From assembly GCA_943704415.1 (NCBI GenBank), contig CALSCO010001648.1, positions 1 to 58,732 of the forward strand: DNA of 58,732 nucleotides, written 5' to 3'. Positions 21,001 through 31,500 of this stretch are shown piece by piece. The position numbers and the translations under genes were made by a program. The notes beneath the pieces are model-generated. The model had not been told where the DNA came from. It made no database searches and saw only the letters and a list, made by a program, of their open reading frames with translations. Source of the stretch: Parvularia atlantis. Its lineage: Eukaryota > Opisthokonta > Rotosphaerida. How positions within the stretch are numbered: the first letter of the stretch is position 1; every line of letters begins with the position of its first letter.

Positions 21001-23609
21001 CGCCGCTGGACGTGGCCGTGGAGCAGGTGCGGCACTGGCCGGCTGGCATTGACGCAACTGACGCGCGTGCTGGGGTCACAGCTGCGCAACCTGTTCCGGC
21101 GCAAGCTGAAGGAGCAGCTAGACGACCAGCAGCAGCCGCCGCCGCCGCCGCAGCAGCAGCAGCAGCAGCAGGAGGTTGTCGAGGTGCGCTCGTGTCTGCT
21201 GGCCGTCGACTGCTCACCCGGTTCCGCCCGTGACGGCAGAGCGCGGTCGTGCCGACGGACGACGTCTCGATCACGTCCCACCAGCCGGCCGAGTTCTCGC
21301 AGCAGCTCGCGATGCTTCACAAGCGCATGTACCAGGCGCTGGACGTGGTTAAGCTGGTTGTGGTGTGTTTGCCCACGTCTGCCCGCGGTGGTGCGGCCGA
21401 GCTGAGACTGGATCGGCGTGCGCAGAGCAACGCAGAGCACCACGCGAGCCCACCCGTGCCGGGCGAGCTGCTCAGCGGTGTGACGACAATCCCGGCCGCG
21501 TCGGGCAAGGGCGAGATCCGCCTGAACCTGTTTTCGGCGGAGGTGCGTGCGCTCTTGTGGCGCATCGTGGCGCCGAGGAGCTGACGCGGGCGCAGCTTGT
21601 CGCGTTCCAGCAGCGCGTGGACGCGCTGACGCACTGGGTCGTGAGCACGATGCTCGGCTGCGTCGATGTGCGCGACCGGGTGGACGCCGCAACGTGCGCT
21701 GCCGGTTTGCTTGCGCGCGCGCGCGGGCGCGTGTGTCGAACCGCGTCGCGCGCACAGCCGTTTCATTGAGATGGCCGAGACGTCGCGCCAGCTGTGCGAC
21801 TTTGCGACGATGTTTGCAATCATCTACGGGCTGTCGTCGACGCCCGTCAAGGCGCTCAAGCGACTGTGGGCCGTATACCCATCCAAGCCGCACCTGACAC
21901 TGCTGAATGAGATGCAAAAGTGCGCCGCGTCGCGCGCCACGCGCGCTTGTGCGTGCGCAGGGCTGACTGACCGGTGCTCGGCGTGCCCAGACTCACGATG
22001 GTGCGCGAGGGCGGCGAGCTGTCGGCGGCGTTCCAGCAGCAGCTCAAGCGCGCGATGATCATGCCGACGGTGCTGTACCTGCGCCCGCACATGGAGAAAC
22101 TGCAGGATATCTGCAACGATCCGGACTTTACGGGCGGTGCGGGCCAGCGCGGCGGACGTGTGTACACAGCGGCTGACGCGTGGCGCGACGACAGACAACA
22201 AGCTGGTCAACTTTGACAAGCGCCGCCGCGTGGCGATCGTGCTGCAGGAGATCGCTGTGCACCAGAAGAAGACGTACGACTTTGTGCGTGCCGGGCGCTG
22301 CCGGGCTGCGGTGTCTGACGATGTTTAACGTTTTCTTGCACGCGCACGCGCAGAACGAGTCGCCCGCGCTGCAGCAGTTTATCCAGCAGCAGACGTCGCC
22401 CACGGCGCCACGCGAGACGATGGAGCGCCTGCTGTCGGAGGCGATGATGGTCAACGAGGGCGACGAGACGAGCAAGTTTGCGTCGGTGCGGCGGCAGGTC
22501 CCCCACACGCTCTCGATGCCGACGACTGCTATGTGGACGACCGGCCACGGCGGGCCGTACGAGATGGTCGGGACGAGCGTGGTGTCGCCGGTGAAGGACA
22601 AGGACATGCCGGCGCACCCGCCGCCGTCCGTCCCGGCGTCTGCGTCGGCAGCGCGCAGGTGCGGCACCCGGGAGACGGGCATGCAATGTGCTGATCACAC
22701 GCGCGCCCGTCAGCGACAGCGGCACGGCGTCGCCGCTGCACCGGTCGTCGTCGCACGGCTCGGTGCGTGCGCGTGCATGCCGCCGTACGCGGCTGTCTCA
22801 CGCTCGCGCGCGCACAGGAGATCAGCAGCGTGTCGGAGGAGGCGACGCGGGACATCGGCCTGCAGATCCTGCTGTCGGACCACGACTTTCGCCAGGCACG
22901 CCGCCGCTTTACGGTAGTCCATCCAGCCTGCTGACGAGGGCGCACGCGCTCGCAGGAGGTGCGCGCGGCGGCCGTGGAGGCGATCGTCGGCGGCATCGCG
23001 CGGACGCCGTTTGTGGATGTGCGCACGAGGGGGGGCCGCTGGCGTGCGGCACGCGGCTGACGGCAGCGCGCGGCGCGCGCAGACGGTCGGGCGGGTGTCG
23101 CTCGAGGACCACGTGGCGACGCTGCGCGAGGAGGTCGCGGACGAGTCGTCGCTGCTGCTCGTGCAGTGGAGCACGCTGAGCGTGGCGGAGCTCAACGCGT
23201 TCGTGGTGCCGTTCCTGCAGGAGCGCTTCGCCGGGGCCGCGGTCGAGCTTTGGTCGGGGGCGGACCCGGACGGCGCGGTCTACGGCTGGCCCGAGGACAA
23301 CGTGACACTGTGCGTGGTGACGCACGACGAGCGGCAGCTGCTTGGTGCGCCTGCGGGGAGGGCAGCCCGCGTCATGCGCTGCTGATGCTGGGATGTGCGA
23401 AACGTGCGGTCGCAGTCGACGTGCGCCCGACGCTGTCCGAGGCAGACCTGTCGATCCTGCTGCGCAAGTCACAGCTGTACGCGGGCGCGTCGGGGCGTCG
23501 GGGCGCGACGTGCGCGGCGATGGTGCCGCCGATGGCCGTGCCCGCGCGCGTGCGCGAGGTGGCGGCGCGCCTGGGCGTGGCGCTGCTGGGCCCGGCCGAC
23601 GGCAGATGA
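17985..23609 (+). CDS. Ras guanine-nucleotide exchange factor with two REM-GEF modules
   Basis: A large multi-exon protein. An Ala/Ser-rich N-terminus leads to a first RasGEF-N/REM (LAKLVERLTFDKYVDTNYLQ, about 18805) and a full Cdc25-type GEF domain: LAKQMTLIEQELYRAITPRE, FFVHLANHCKDLNNFNGMMA, NFRNYRAALRA, VIPYLGMYLTDMTFIDQGNS and LINFYKRRLMSHVMREIQQY. A linker (LDEFQFDYAPDFPFREADSA) joins a second REM (EKLVERLTYHRYPDSDYMSA, about 20613) and a second GEF-like domain (FSQQLAMLHKRMYQALDV, FATMFAIIYGLSSTPVKALK, NKLVNFDKRRRVAIVLQEI). The second copy lacks the NNFN and PYLGMYLTD motifs. A further ~350 residues without recognised domain end at 23609. The junction near 20370-20430 is the weakest: the acceptor at about 20433 is clear but the donor is not, so two separate genes cannot be excluded. 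No start codon lies at a good place for a second gene. Confidence 0.78.
19269..19287 (+). repeat. Poly-G run in a RasGEF intron
   Basis: A near-pure run of about 18 G follows a CTGAC branch site, directly before the acceptor AAACGCAG. It replaces the usual pyrimidine tract and could form a G-quadruplex in the nascent RNA. Confidence 0.8.
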
Positions 23610-23865
23610 GCGAAGAATATGAAGAATATGTAGTACGCTGGAGTTGTGCAGTTGTATGGGCTGGAAGGACACTGGCAGTTATGCGCTGCTGTCACGCTGT
23701 TGCCGTGGCTGCCGGCCACGCTGCGCCACGCGCCCAAAGCCCTCATTGCCGCGCTCTGACCGCACACACGCACGCGCGCACACACGCACGCACGCACACA
23801 CGCACCCCACTCACCCCACTCACGCACACGCGCAGACACCGGCCCGCCGTCGACGAGCGTGCGCC
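23610..23865 (+). promoter_or_regulatory. Intergenic spacer with CA-rich repeats before NSA2
   Basis: Between the RasGEF stop and the NSA2 start. The first part is lower in GC and includes GAAGAATATGAAGAATATG. About 23760-23845 is a run of CACACGCACGC-type and CACCCCACT repeats. No gene seen. Confidence 0.5.
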
Positions 23866-25235
23866 ATGGTGCGCGTGCTGCCTCCCCGCGGCGCGCCCGC
23901 GGCTGACGCCAGTGCGCGCGCGCAACCCGCAGCCGCAGAACGAGCACATCGAGGAGGCTGTGCGCCGGCACGGGCGGCGGCTGGACCACGAGGAGCGCGC
24001 GTGCGTCGGCGGCGGCGGGGCTGTTGTGGTCGTGGTCGGGGTGGACGTGGACGTGGACGTGGACGTGGACGAGGGCGAGGGCGCCCCGCGCGCGCGCTCA
24101 CGCGCCGCCACGCCGCCTCCAGCCGCAAGCGCGAGGCGCGCGAGGTGCACGAGCGGTCGTCGTACGCGCAGAAGGTGCACGGTCTCAAGGCCAAGCTGTA
24201 CCACAAGAAGCGCCACGCCGAGAAGGTCCAGATGAAGAAGACGTGCGCCGCCGCCGCGCCTCGCGCCTCTCCGGCTGAGCAGCCCGTCGCGGGGTCGTCG
24301 CGGCGCGCAGCATCAAGATGCACGAGGAACGCAACGCCAAGCAGAAGGACGACGAGGCCGTGCCCGACGGCGCCATCCCCGCGTACCTCATGGACCGCGA
24401 GGGCGAGGCCCGCGCCAAGGTGCTACTAAGCGCGCGCGCCCCCTCGCCCGTCGGCCGCTCACCGCGCCCGCGCCCCGCCCATCGCACGCGACCCGCAGGT
24501 GCTCAGCAACATGGTGAAGCAGAAGCGCAAGGAGAAGGCCGGCAAGTGGCAGGTGCCGCTGCCCCAGGTGCGCGGCGTGGCCGAGGAGGAGGTCTTCAAG
24601 GTGCTGCACTCGGGCAAGCGCAAGTGTACGCACGGCCGCGCAGCGTCACGCACGGAAACGCCACGCTCAACTCGCACGCGCGCACGCACCGCAGCCAAGT
24701 CGTGGAAGCGCATGGTCACGAAGGTCACCTACGTCGGCGAGGGCTTCACACGCAAGGCACGCGCGCCCGACGCGACCTCCCGTGCGCCGTGCTGACCGGC
24801 GCCTTTTGCTGCAACGCACAGCCGCCCAAGTTTGAGCGCTTTATCCGGCCGAGCGCCCTGCGGTTCAAGAAGGCCAACGTGACGCACCCGGAGCTCAAGA
24901 CGACGTGCGCGCCCGCCAGGGCCTGTGCCGCCCCCTTGTGGTGACGCAGATGCGCGCAGGTTCCAGCTGCCGATCATCGGCGTGAAGAAGAACCCCAACT
25001 CGCCCCTGTTCACGCAGCTGGGCGTGATCACCAAGGGCACGGTGATTGAGGTCAACGTGAGCGAGCTCGGCCTGGTTACGCAGAGCGGCAAAGTCGTGTG
25101 GGGTGCGTCGCGACCGGTCGGCGGGCGCTGCACACGCGGTGCTGACGCGCTGTGTGCGCGAGCCCAGGCAAGTACGCGCAGGTGACCAACAACCCCGAGA
25201 ACGACGGCGTGATCAACAGCGTACTCCTCGTGTGA
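23866..25235 (+). CDS. NSA2: Ribosome biogenesis protein NSA2 (large-subunit maturation)
   Basis: Nucleolar 60S-assembly factor, almost fully alignable to human NSA2 (TINP1). Read in order: [180 protein letters not shown] and [20 protein letters not shown] at the stop. Exon 1 is the start codon alone: ATG at 23866-23868 is followed at once by donor GTGCGC, and exon 2 starts with the codons for PQNE, the family N-terminus. The second intron (24001-24122) is long for this genome and holds GTGGAC repeats. Confidence 0.96.
24001..24122 (+). repeat. GTGGAC hexamer repeat in NSA2 intron 2
   Basis: The 122-bp intron contains a run of about five GTGGAC units (about 24039-24070) followed by GAGGGC units. 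The flanking donor GTGCGTC and acceptor CTCCAG join HEERA to RKREAR in frame. Confidence 0.75.
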
Positions 25236-25272
25236 TGACTGTACTCTGCGGCAATCCATTGCACTCTCGCGG

Positions 25273-27060
25273 CTACACATCCACGGCGTGCACGCTGTGC
25301 GCGCCCGGTTGCCGCGGTACCAGCTGCACGTCGAGCTCCGTCTCGAGCGCCTGCTGTGCCTTTGCGCATCTGTCGTCAGCACAAACAGCCGCCGCGGCCG
25401 CAGCGGCACACGCGCACCTTGTCCAGCTCGTCCGCACCGCGCGCGCTCTTGATCTGGTCAATCACCAGCCAGGCCGTCGCCGCTTGCTCCTCCAGCCGCT
25501 GCATTTTGGCCGCGTGCGCCGCTTGCATCTCAATCAGGTCGCCTTCAAACTTGGCCTAGCGTCGCGCGGGGTCAGTGCGAATGAGTGCCGTGCGAGCTGC
25601 GCACCTTGTGCTCGCGCAGGGCCTGCACCGTTTCTGCCGTCGACTGCGGCGTCAGCGACGACGGCGGCAGCACGTTCTGGTCTGTGGGCGCGTTAGGTGC
25701 CTGCCACGATGCAGCGCGCACGCGGCCGCACCGCACGGCAGCGGCAGCATCAGCTCGTCCATCATCTCCTGGTTGCGCTTGAACCGCGCCAGTGCCGCCT
25801 CCACGTCCGTGTAAAGGTCCGGCCCGCTGCTCTGCTCGGCGGCGGGGGTAGACGATACTGCGGGGCGAGCGGGCGTTGCGGCAGGCGTCGGGGCGGCGGG
25901 CGGGCGACGCGGCTGCGACAGCGCGGGTGAGCGAGGCGAGCCGTCTCACATGCGCTGCGCACCGTTCCCGGTGGTTGCGTGAGCGGCACGGCGCCCAACG
26001 GCACGCCCGGCGCGGCTGGCCGGTTGCGCGGCGACTGCGACGAGGCCGGCTGCCCAGCCGCGGCGGCGGGTCGCGGGACACGCGGGGCGTACGCTGCGGG
26101 GTGGCGGCACGCGCGCGTCAGGGCGCTTCATGAGTGAGCGGTGCGCTGCGCACAGCCGGAGAGAGCCATCTTGTCGATCCAGTTTGGTGTCGCCCCGAGC
26201 ATCGCCTGCTGCGCGGCCTGCATCTCCGGCGTGGCCGGGGTCTCGATCAGCTTGAGGTCATCTGCGACAGTGGCGGCGCGCTTCAGGTGCGGCCAGAGTG
26301 CGGCGGCTCGCTGCGTCGCGCGCGCACCCTGCGTGGACGCGTAGTACTGCAGTAGCGCGAGCCGCGGCCCGCGCGCGGGTGGGTGCAGTACAAACGTGCG
26401 CTTGGACACCTGCACGGGCCCGTTGAGGCCGTTGGCGTTGATCATGAGGTCCATCTGGCGCGACGTGGCGGCGGCGATGAGATCAGCGGGCGCCGCCTCG
26501 CCGGTGCGCCAGCCGGACGCGCCATGACGAGCGGCTGCACGGGCGTCTGGGCCGTGGCGGCTGCTGCGGCGGCGGCGGCGCTCTCGGCGAGGACGAAGCG
26601 CCAGGGGCGGGCCCAGTTGTGCGCCCATGAGTAGCCGTCGGGTGGAGAGCGCTCGAGGCCGGACGGCTGGACGATGACGAAGACCGAGCCGGCTGCGGCG
26701 CGTGTAAGGGAACGGGGCGACTGGGGGGGCGCACGCACGCGGCGGCTGGTGCAGCGCGGTCCAGTCGAGCGAGGCGGTGCCGGCCGCGACGAGGGCGTGT
26801 GCGACGCGCAGGGCGGCGTGGGCGGCGTCGAGGGCGAGGGGCGTGCGCGGCGGGCCGGGCGCGAGGAGGGCGGCGAGGGCGGCGGCGCCGTGGGCGTCGG
26901 GGGCGTCGTGCGGCGCGGGCGGGTGCAGGACGAGGTACTGCTGGAAGCGCCGCGGGTCGGTGTTGACGGACCACCACGCCGTCGCCGTCCCTGCGCCGCC
27001 TTGCGGGTGGGTCGACCCGCCGCTGCTGCTGCTGCTGCTGCTGCTGATGCTCGCGGCCAT
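25273..27060 (-). CDS. Probable Ssr4-like SWI/SNF and RSC complex subunit
   Basis: A multi-exon protein that I tentatively match to the fungal Ssr4 family of SWI/SNF-RSC subunits. The support is the N-terminal sequence LDWTALHQPPR joined across an intron to GSVFVIVQPSGLERSPPDGY and SWAHNWARPWRFVLAE, which resembles the Ssr4 pattern 'tyidqP.dG.illvfqP...pPDGYvW'. The downstream helix AALARFKRNQEMMDELMLPL also fits. Other parts: a Ser-rich N-terminus (MAASISSSS), an Ala-rich helical region, MDLMINANGLNGPVQVSKRT, TPNWIDKMALSG, a Pro/Ala/Arg-rich middle, and a C-terminal coiled coil (KFEGDLIEMQAAHAAKMQRL). The last exon ends GAHSVHAVDV. It starts 26 bp from the neugrin start codon on the other strand and ends 37 bp from the NSA2 stop. 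The gene is secure; the family name is moderate. Confidence 0.6.
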
Positions 27061-27086
27061 GTTTGTGTGACACACACTGCGCGGCC
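27061..27086. promoter_or_regulatory. Minimal bidirectional promoter between Ssr4-like and neugrin genes
   Basis: Only 26 bp separate the two divergent start codons. The strands share this segment and must have overlapping 5' UTRs, or the true start of one gene lies further in (for neugrin a second Met is at 27105). Confidence 0.5.
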
Positions 27087-28445
27087 ATGATGCGCCGCGT
27101 GGCGATGGCGTCGGCGGCGGCGGCGGGCTGGGCGGCCTCGCTGCGCACCGCTGCTGCGCGTCCCGCTGCTGCTGCGCGTCCCGCTGCTGCTGCTGCTGCT
27201 GCTGCTGCACAACCGAGCGTAACCACAACGCGACCGACAAAGCGACCGAGCGCAACCACCACACGACCGACAAAGCCACTGACAGCAAGCACCCCACAGC
27301 CGACAGGGTACCACCGCGCGCCCAAGCAGCACGCGCAGTGGCAGCCCAAGCGCAAGCTCGACCGCGAGCAGATGGAGCGCCTGCGCGCGATGCACGCCGA
27401 CGACCCGGCCGCCAACACCTTTGACAAGCTCGCCTCGCGCTTCGGCGTCAGCTTCGAGGCCGTGCGCCGCATCGTGCACAGCAACTACGACCCGGCCAAG
27501 CACGGCAGGAAGCGCGACGACCGCGGCAACGGCGATGGCGATGACGACGAACTCGACATGCTGGTCGGCCGGCCCGTTCGGCGTGCAGCGCCTGGCGGTC
27601 GTCGTTCAGCTGAGCGTGGTCAGCGCGACGAGCGTGGCGGTCGTGAGCGTGGTGATTATCGTCGTTCGGCTGAGCACGGCGAACGTGGGCGCTCTGCTGA
27701 GCGTGGCGAGCGTGGGCGTTTTGATGAGCGCGGGGAACGTGGTCGTTTGGCTGAGCGCGATGTACGTGGTCGTTCGGCTGAGCGCGGTGAACGTGGTCGT
27801 TCTGCTGCGCGTGGTGATCGTTTTGCTGAGCGAGGCGAGCGCGGGCGGCTTGATGAGCGCGGCGGGCGTGAGCGCTTTGATGAGCGTGACAGGCGTGCTC
27901 AGCGTGACAGGCGCAGCGAGCGCGGCCGGCCAACCGAGCGTGGGCGCTTTGATGAGCGGAGCGAGCGGGGCGAGCGGGGCGAGCGCACACGTCTCGATCA
28001 GTCGTCATCGCAGCCGCGCTTCGACCGGTCGTCATCGCAGCCGCGCTTCGACCGGTCGTCATCGCAGCCGCGCTTCAACCGGTCGTCATCGCAGCCGCGC
28101 TTCAACCGGTCGCCATCGCAACCGCGCTTCGACCGGTCGCAGCCGCGCTTCGAACGATCAGCACCGCCAGCTGAACGATCGGCACCGCCGGCAGAGCGCG
28201 TGAACAGCACCGTCACACCGACTCCAAAGCCCCCGGCTTCCGTCGTGTCTGCCGAGGACGCCGCACTCGGCGCACGCGATCGCCGCCGCGCACGCCGCGC
28301 CCACCTGCAGCAGCAGCCGCAGCGCGAGCAAGACGGAAAGACGGTGCCCTCGAGCCAGCGCTCGTTCCGGCATGCGAAAGAGATCCTGCCGGACGTGCTG
28401 CTGCCGAAGAAGGAGGAGGAGGAGGGCGCGGCACCGAGCAGCTGA
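27087..28445 (+). CDS. RRG9: Neugrin/Rrg9-family mitochondrial protein with repeat-rich C-terminus
   Basis: An uninterrupted 452-residue frame. The first ~65 residues are Ala/Arg/Thr-rich with no acidic residues, as in a mitochondrial presequence. The diagnostic neugrin/Rrg9 block follows: LDREQMERLRAMHADDP, TFDKLASRFGVSFEAVRRIV and HSNYDPAKHG, the helix-turn-helix-like core of a family needed for mitochondrial genome expression and respiratory growth. The C-terminal two thirds are low complexity: imperfect ERGERGRSAERGERGRFDER repeats (about 27600-27990), then five nearly identical 9-residue units of type RSSSQPRFD (about 27996-28140). The tail is helical and acidic-basic (RSFRHAKEILPDVLLPKKEE). 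It is much longer than Rrg9 homologues I know. It is one of the few intronless genes here. Confidence 0.8.
   Translation: MMRRVAMASAAAAGWAASLRTAAARPAAAARPAAAAAAAAAQPSVTTTRPTKRPSATTTRPTKPLTASTPQPTGYHRAPKQHAQWQPKRKLDREQMERLRAMHADDPAANTFDKLASRFGVSFEAVRRIVHSNYDPAKHGRKRDDRGNGDGDDDELDMLVGRPVRRAAPGGRRSAERGQRDERGGRERGDYRRSAEHGERGRSAERGERGRFDERGERGRLAERDVRGRSAERGERGRSAARGDRFAERGERGRLDERGGRERFDERDRRAQRDRRSERGRPTERGRFDERSERGERGERTRLDQSSSQPRFDRSSSQPRFDRSSSQPRFNRSSSQPRFNRSPSQPRFDRSQPRFERSAPPAERSAPPAERVNSTVTPTPKPPASVVSAEDAALGARDRRRARRAHLQQQPQREQDGKTVPSSQRSFRHAKEILPDVLLPKKEEEEGAAPSS
27995..28140 (+). repeat. 27-bp coding minisatellite in the neugrin gene
   Basis: Five tandem copies of a 27-bp unit beginning CGGTCGTCATCGCAGCCG, differing mainly in GAC versus AAC near the end. 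It encodes the RSSSQPRF(D/N) repeats. Confidence 0.85.
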
Positions 28446-28533
28446 GCCGCCAAAAGGGCAAAAGCAAGAGAGAACGATTTCTGCAATGTGTGTTCGCACG
28501 CGCACACTGGCACTCGCAATACAAACGACGGTC

Positions 28534-31500
28534 TCATTTGGCTGGATGGCTCTCCTGCGTGCGCCGCTGCTCGATCTTGGCCATCGCTGTGACGCTGTGT
28601 CAGCGGCCACCGCGCGCGCGTGCTCAGCGCACCCTCGATCGACGACAGCCAGTGCTGCAGCTCGACGCGGTTCTTGGACGCGAGGAAGTGCTCGGTGGCC
28701 TGCCGCACGAGCACCGTGTGCACCTTCTTGATCGGCGCGGCCGTCTTGTCGGCGGTGGCAATCGTCGTCTCCTCCTTCTTCTTGACCTGGGCGTGCACCG
28801 TGAACGAGAAGTAGAACCTGCGCCGGCGCGTCACGTCAGCACTGCGCCGGCGCACGCTGCAGGCGCACCAGGGGTCGTCGTTCGCATCGCCGCCTGCTTT
28901 CGGCTGCGGCCTCCACGCGACACCGTCGCCCACTTGCCGCACGCCGCCGTGGCTCAGCGTCATCTCGCCCACGGGCACGCGGCCCTTGTAGCTGCCGTCC
29001 TGCGCGCGGGCTGCGATGAGATGCCGTCCAAGCGCACGGTTGAGGAACGCACGCACCCCGACCGCCGTCACGTGGTTCTTCTGCTCCAGCATCCAGATCA
29101 GGAATCCGCCTTGCAGCTCAAAGTAGAAACGCCGCGCCTGGTCGCCGGTTGTCGCACCCGCGCTCGCGCCCGCCTCGTCCGCCACGTGAAGGTACAGGTA
29201 CCCCTGCATCTTGATCGCGCGGCTCTTGACTGCGAGCGGTGCTGCTGCTGGCGTGACCGCAGCGGGTGCCGCGGGTGGCGCAGCGGGTGCGGCGGCCGGT
29301 GTGCTGCGCAAAGCCCGTGTCAGTGGGCAAACGACCAACGCTGTCAAGCGCACCTCGTGATCGCGGACGCGGCAGCAGCAGGCGTGGCGGTCGCGGCCGC
29401 TTTGGTCGGCGGCGACACGGTCGTCGCGGGCACGGCCGCTGCAGCGCGGATGGCCAGCGCGGCAGCTGCGGCGCCCGGCGCCAGGTTGCTTGTCGTCATG
29501 GGCCGCAGCGGGTTCGCGATCGACTGCCGGTTGGTGTTCGCACCCGCCGGCACCAGGCGGCTGAGGCGCGACTCTTTGGCTGGCGCAGCCAGTCCTGCCA
29601 CGGCCGTCGACGGCACTAGTGTCGCGGCTGGTGCTGCCGCGGCTGCGGTCGGTGCCAATGCCAAACTTGCGCCGGTCGCAGCAGGTGCGGTCGCGGCTGC
29701 CGGCGCGGTGCTGGCCGCCTTGACGGGCGCGGGCCGGGTCGGCGGCGACGATGCTGCGGCGCCGTTGACGGCCTGCTGCTTGTCGCTCGACGCGGCAGCG
29801 GGCACGGCCACCGCAGTCGCGCTGCTCTTGCCCGTCGTGCTGACGGCTGCCTTGGCTGGCGCGCTGATGCCTGTTGCGCCGTTCGCGGGCTTTGGGCCCT
29901 CTGACCTCTTCCACGGCTCGGGTGCGGCCGGCACGTCGTCGGACCGCTTGCTCTCAGGCGACGCCGGTGCACCGGACAAGGGTGTGCAGTCTGACCGCTT
30001 GCGCTCGGGCGACGAGACGAGAGCCGGGCCTGATGAGCCGTCGGAGTGCTTGTGACCGTCGGACGGCGGAGGAGCCGCGCCGCCTGAAGCCTTGCGCGTG
30101 TCGACCGGCCCGGCGCTCGTCGCGATCGTCCCGTCTGAGCGCTTGCGCTCCGACATGTTGGGCGGCGGGCTAAAGCTGCTCGGCGCACGCGGGCCGGCAG
30201 GCACTGCGATCAATCGCGCCGACGCCGACCGCGCGCTCGTCGACAGCGGTGGCGCGGCACTGACTGGCGCGTGCCGGCCGGGGCCCGCCGCGCTGGCCGC
30301 TAATTCGAGAGGCGCAGATGCACTGGACGTCGTGGCGGCCAGCGCGTTATGAGACGACGCTCTCGCTTCCTCCTGTGCCCCCTCGAAAGCGCCCTCCTGC
30401 GGGCGCGAGCAGCGTCAGCGCACGCGCAAGCCGGGGCGCAGCACACATGCACACCTGGATGCCCAGCAGCGCGGCGGCCTTGCGCGCAATCAGCGGCGAG
30501 CTGGACGTCACCATCCGCACCAGCGGCGGCACTCCGGGCACTTCTCCCGACGTCTTGCGCCCGGTCGGCGGAGAGGAGGGCGTGCGCGCAGCGGCTGCGG
30601 CCCTGGCCCCCCGCTCCGCCGGTGTCTGCTGCGGTGTGGTCGATGGCACAGCGGACCGTTGCTCGTCGCCGGTCGATGACTGCTGGTCGATGTCCTGCGT
30701 GACCGGGCTTGCCACCCCGTTGATCTGCGCCGACGCCCGACCGCCGTGGCCGTTCTCGGCTGCGGCGTCGGTGCTGTCTTCGTGCTGGTCGGTCGGCATC
30801 GGCGCGTCTTGCCCCGTTGTCTGCTCAGGCTCCTCCGGCTCGGGCTTGGGCTGCCGCTCCTGCTCAGCCTCCTGCTCCTGCTCAGGCTCAAGCTCAGGCT
30901 CGTGCGACGGCTCAAGCACCGGCTGCGGCTCCGGCTCCGCCTCGGGCTCGATATCGTGCACGGGCTCCAGCTTGACGACGGCACTGGCATCCGCCACGGC
31001 AGCCGGCGGCACCTGCTCGGCTCCCGCGGCGGCGTCGTCGGCCTGCTGTTGCTCCAGCGCCGCTTCAATGGACGCGAGCTTAGCGCGGCTGCTCTCGATG
31101 GCGAGCGTTCGTGCTCGCAGCTCTGCCGCGCTCTGTGAGATCGCACGTGCGGGCGCTCATCGGCATGCGTGCCTTCCTCGTCGAAGAACGACCGCTCGTA
31201 CGCCGTGTAGTCGGGCACATGGCGCTTGTTGCTGCGCATGATCGCCTGTACAGCCACTTCAGCGTCTCTGCCGCGCGGCTGCGATCGATGGGCGCACCTG
31301 CACCCACTGCCGCATCGCGTCCGCCGAGCTGCACTGCAGCGTCTCTGCACGCGTCTGGTCGCCCGTGACGACGACAAAGGCGTGCGACGTCAGCGGCTCC
31401 GACAGCAGTTCGTTCTCGGCAGGCTGCGCGAGCGTGACAAGGCGCGTCAGGGCTGGCCAAACGAGTCACCGCCAGGCGCCAGCGCACCTCGACCACACAC

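Noticed and set aside
22895-22954. A second GC-AG intron in the RasGEF gene (donor GCACGC after HDFRQ)
   Set aside because: A GT donor (TTTACG|GTAGTC) downstream in the same phase explains the join equally well, adding a few residues.
27421-28203. Second open frame in the neugrin repeat region, rich in Val/Ser/Leu and membrane-like
   Set aside because: It is the +1 frame of the RG/SQPRF repeats; hydrophobicity comes from reading CGTG-rich repeats out of frame.
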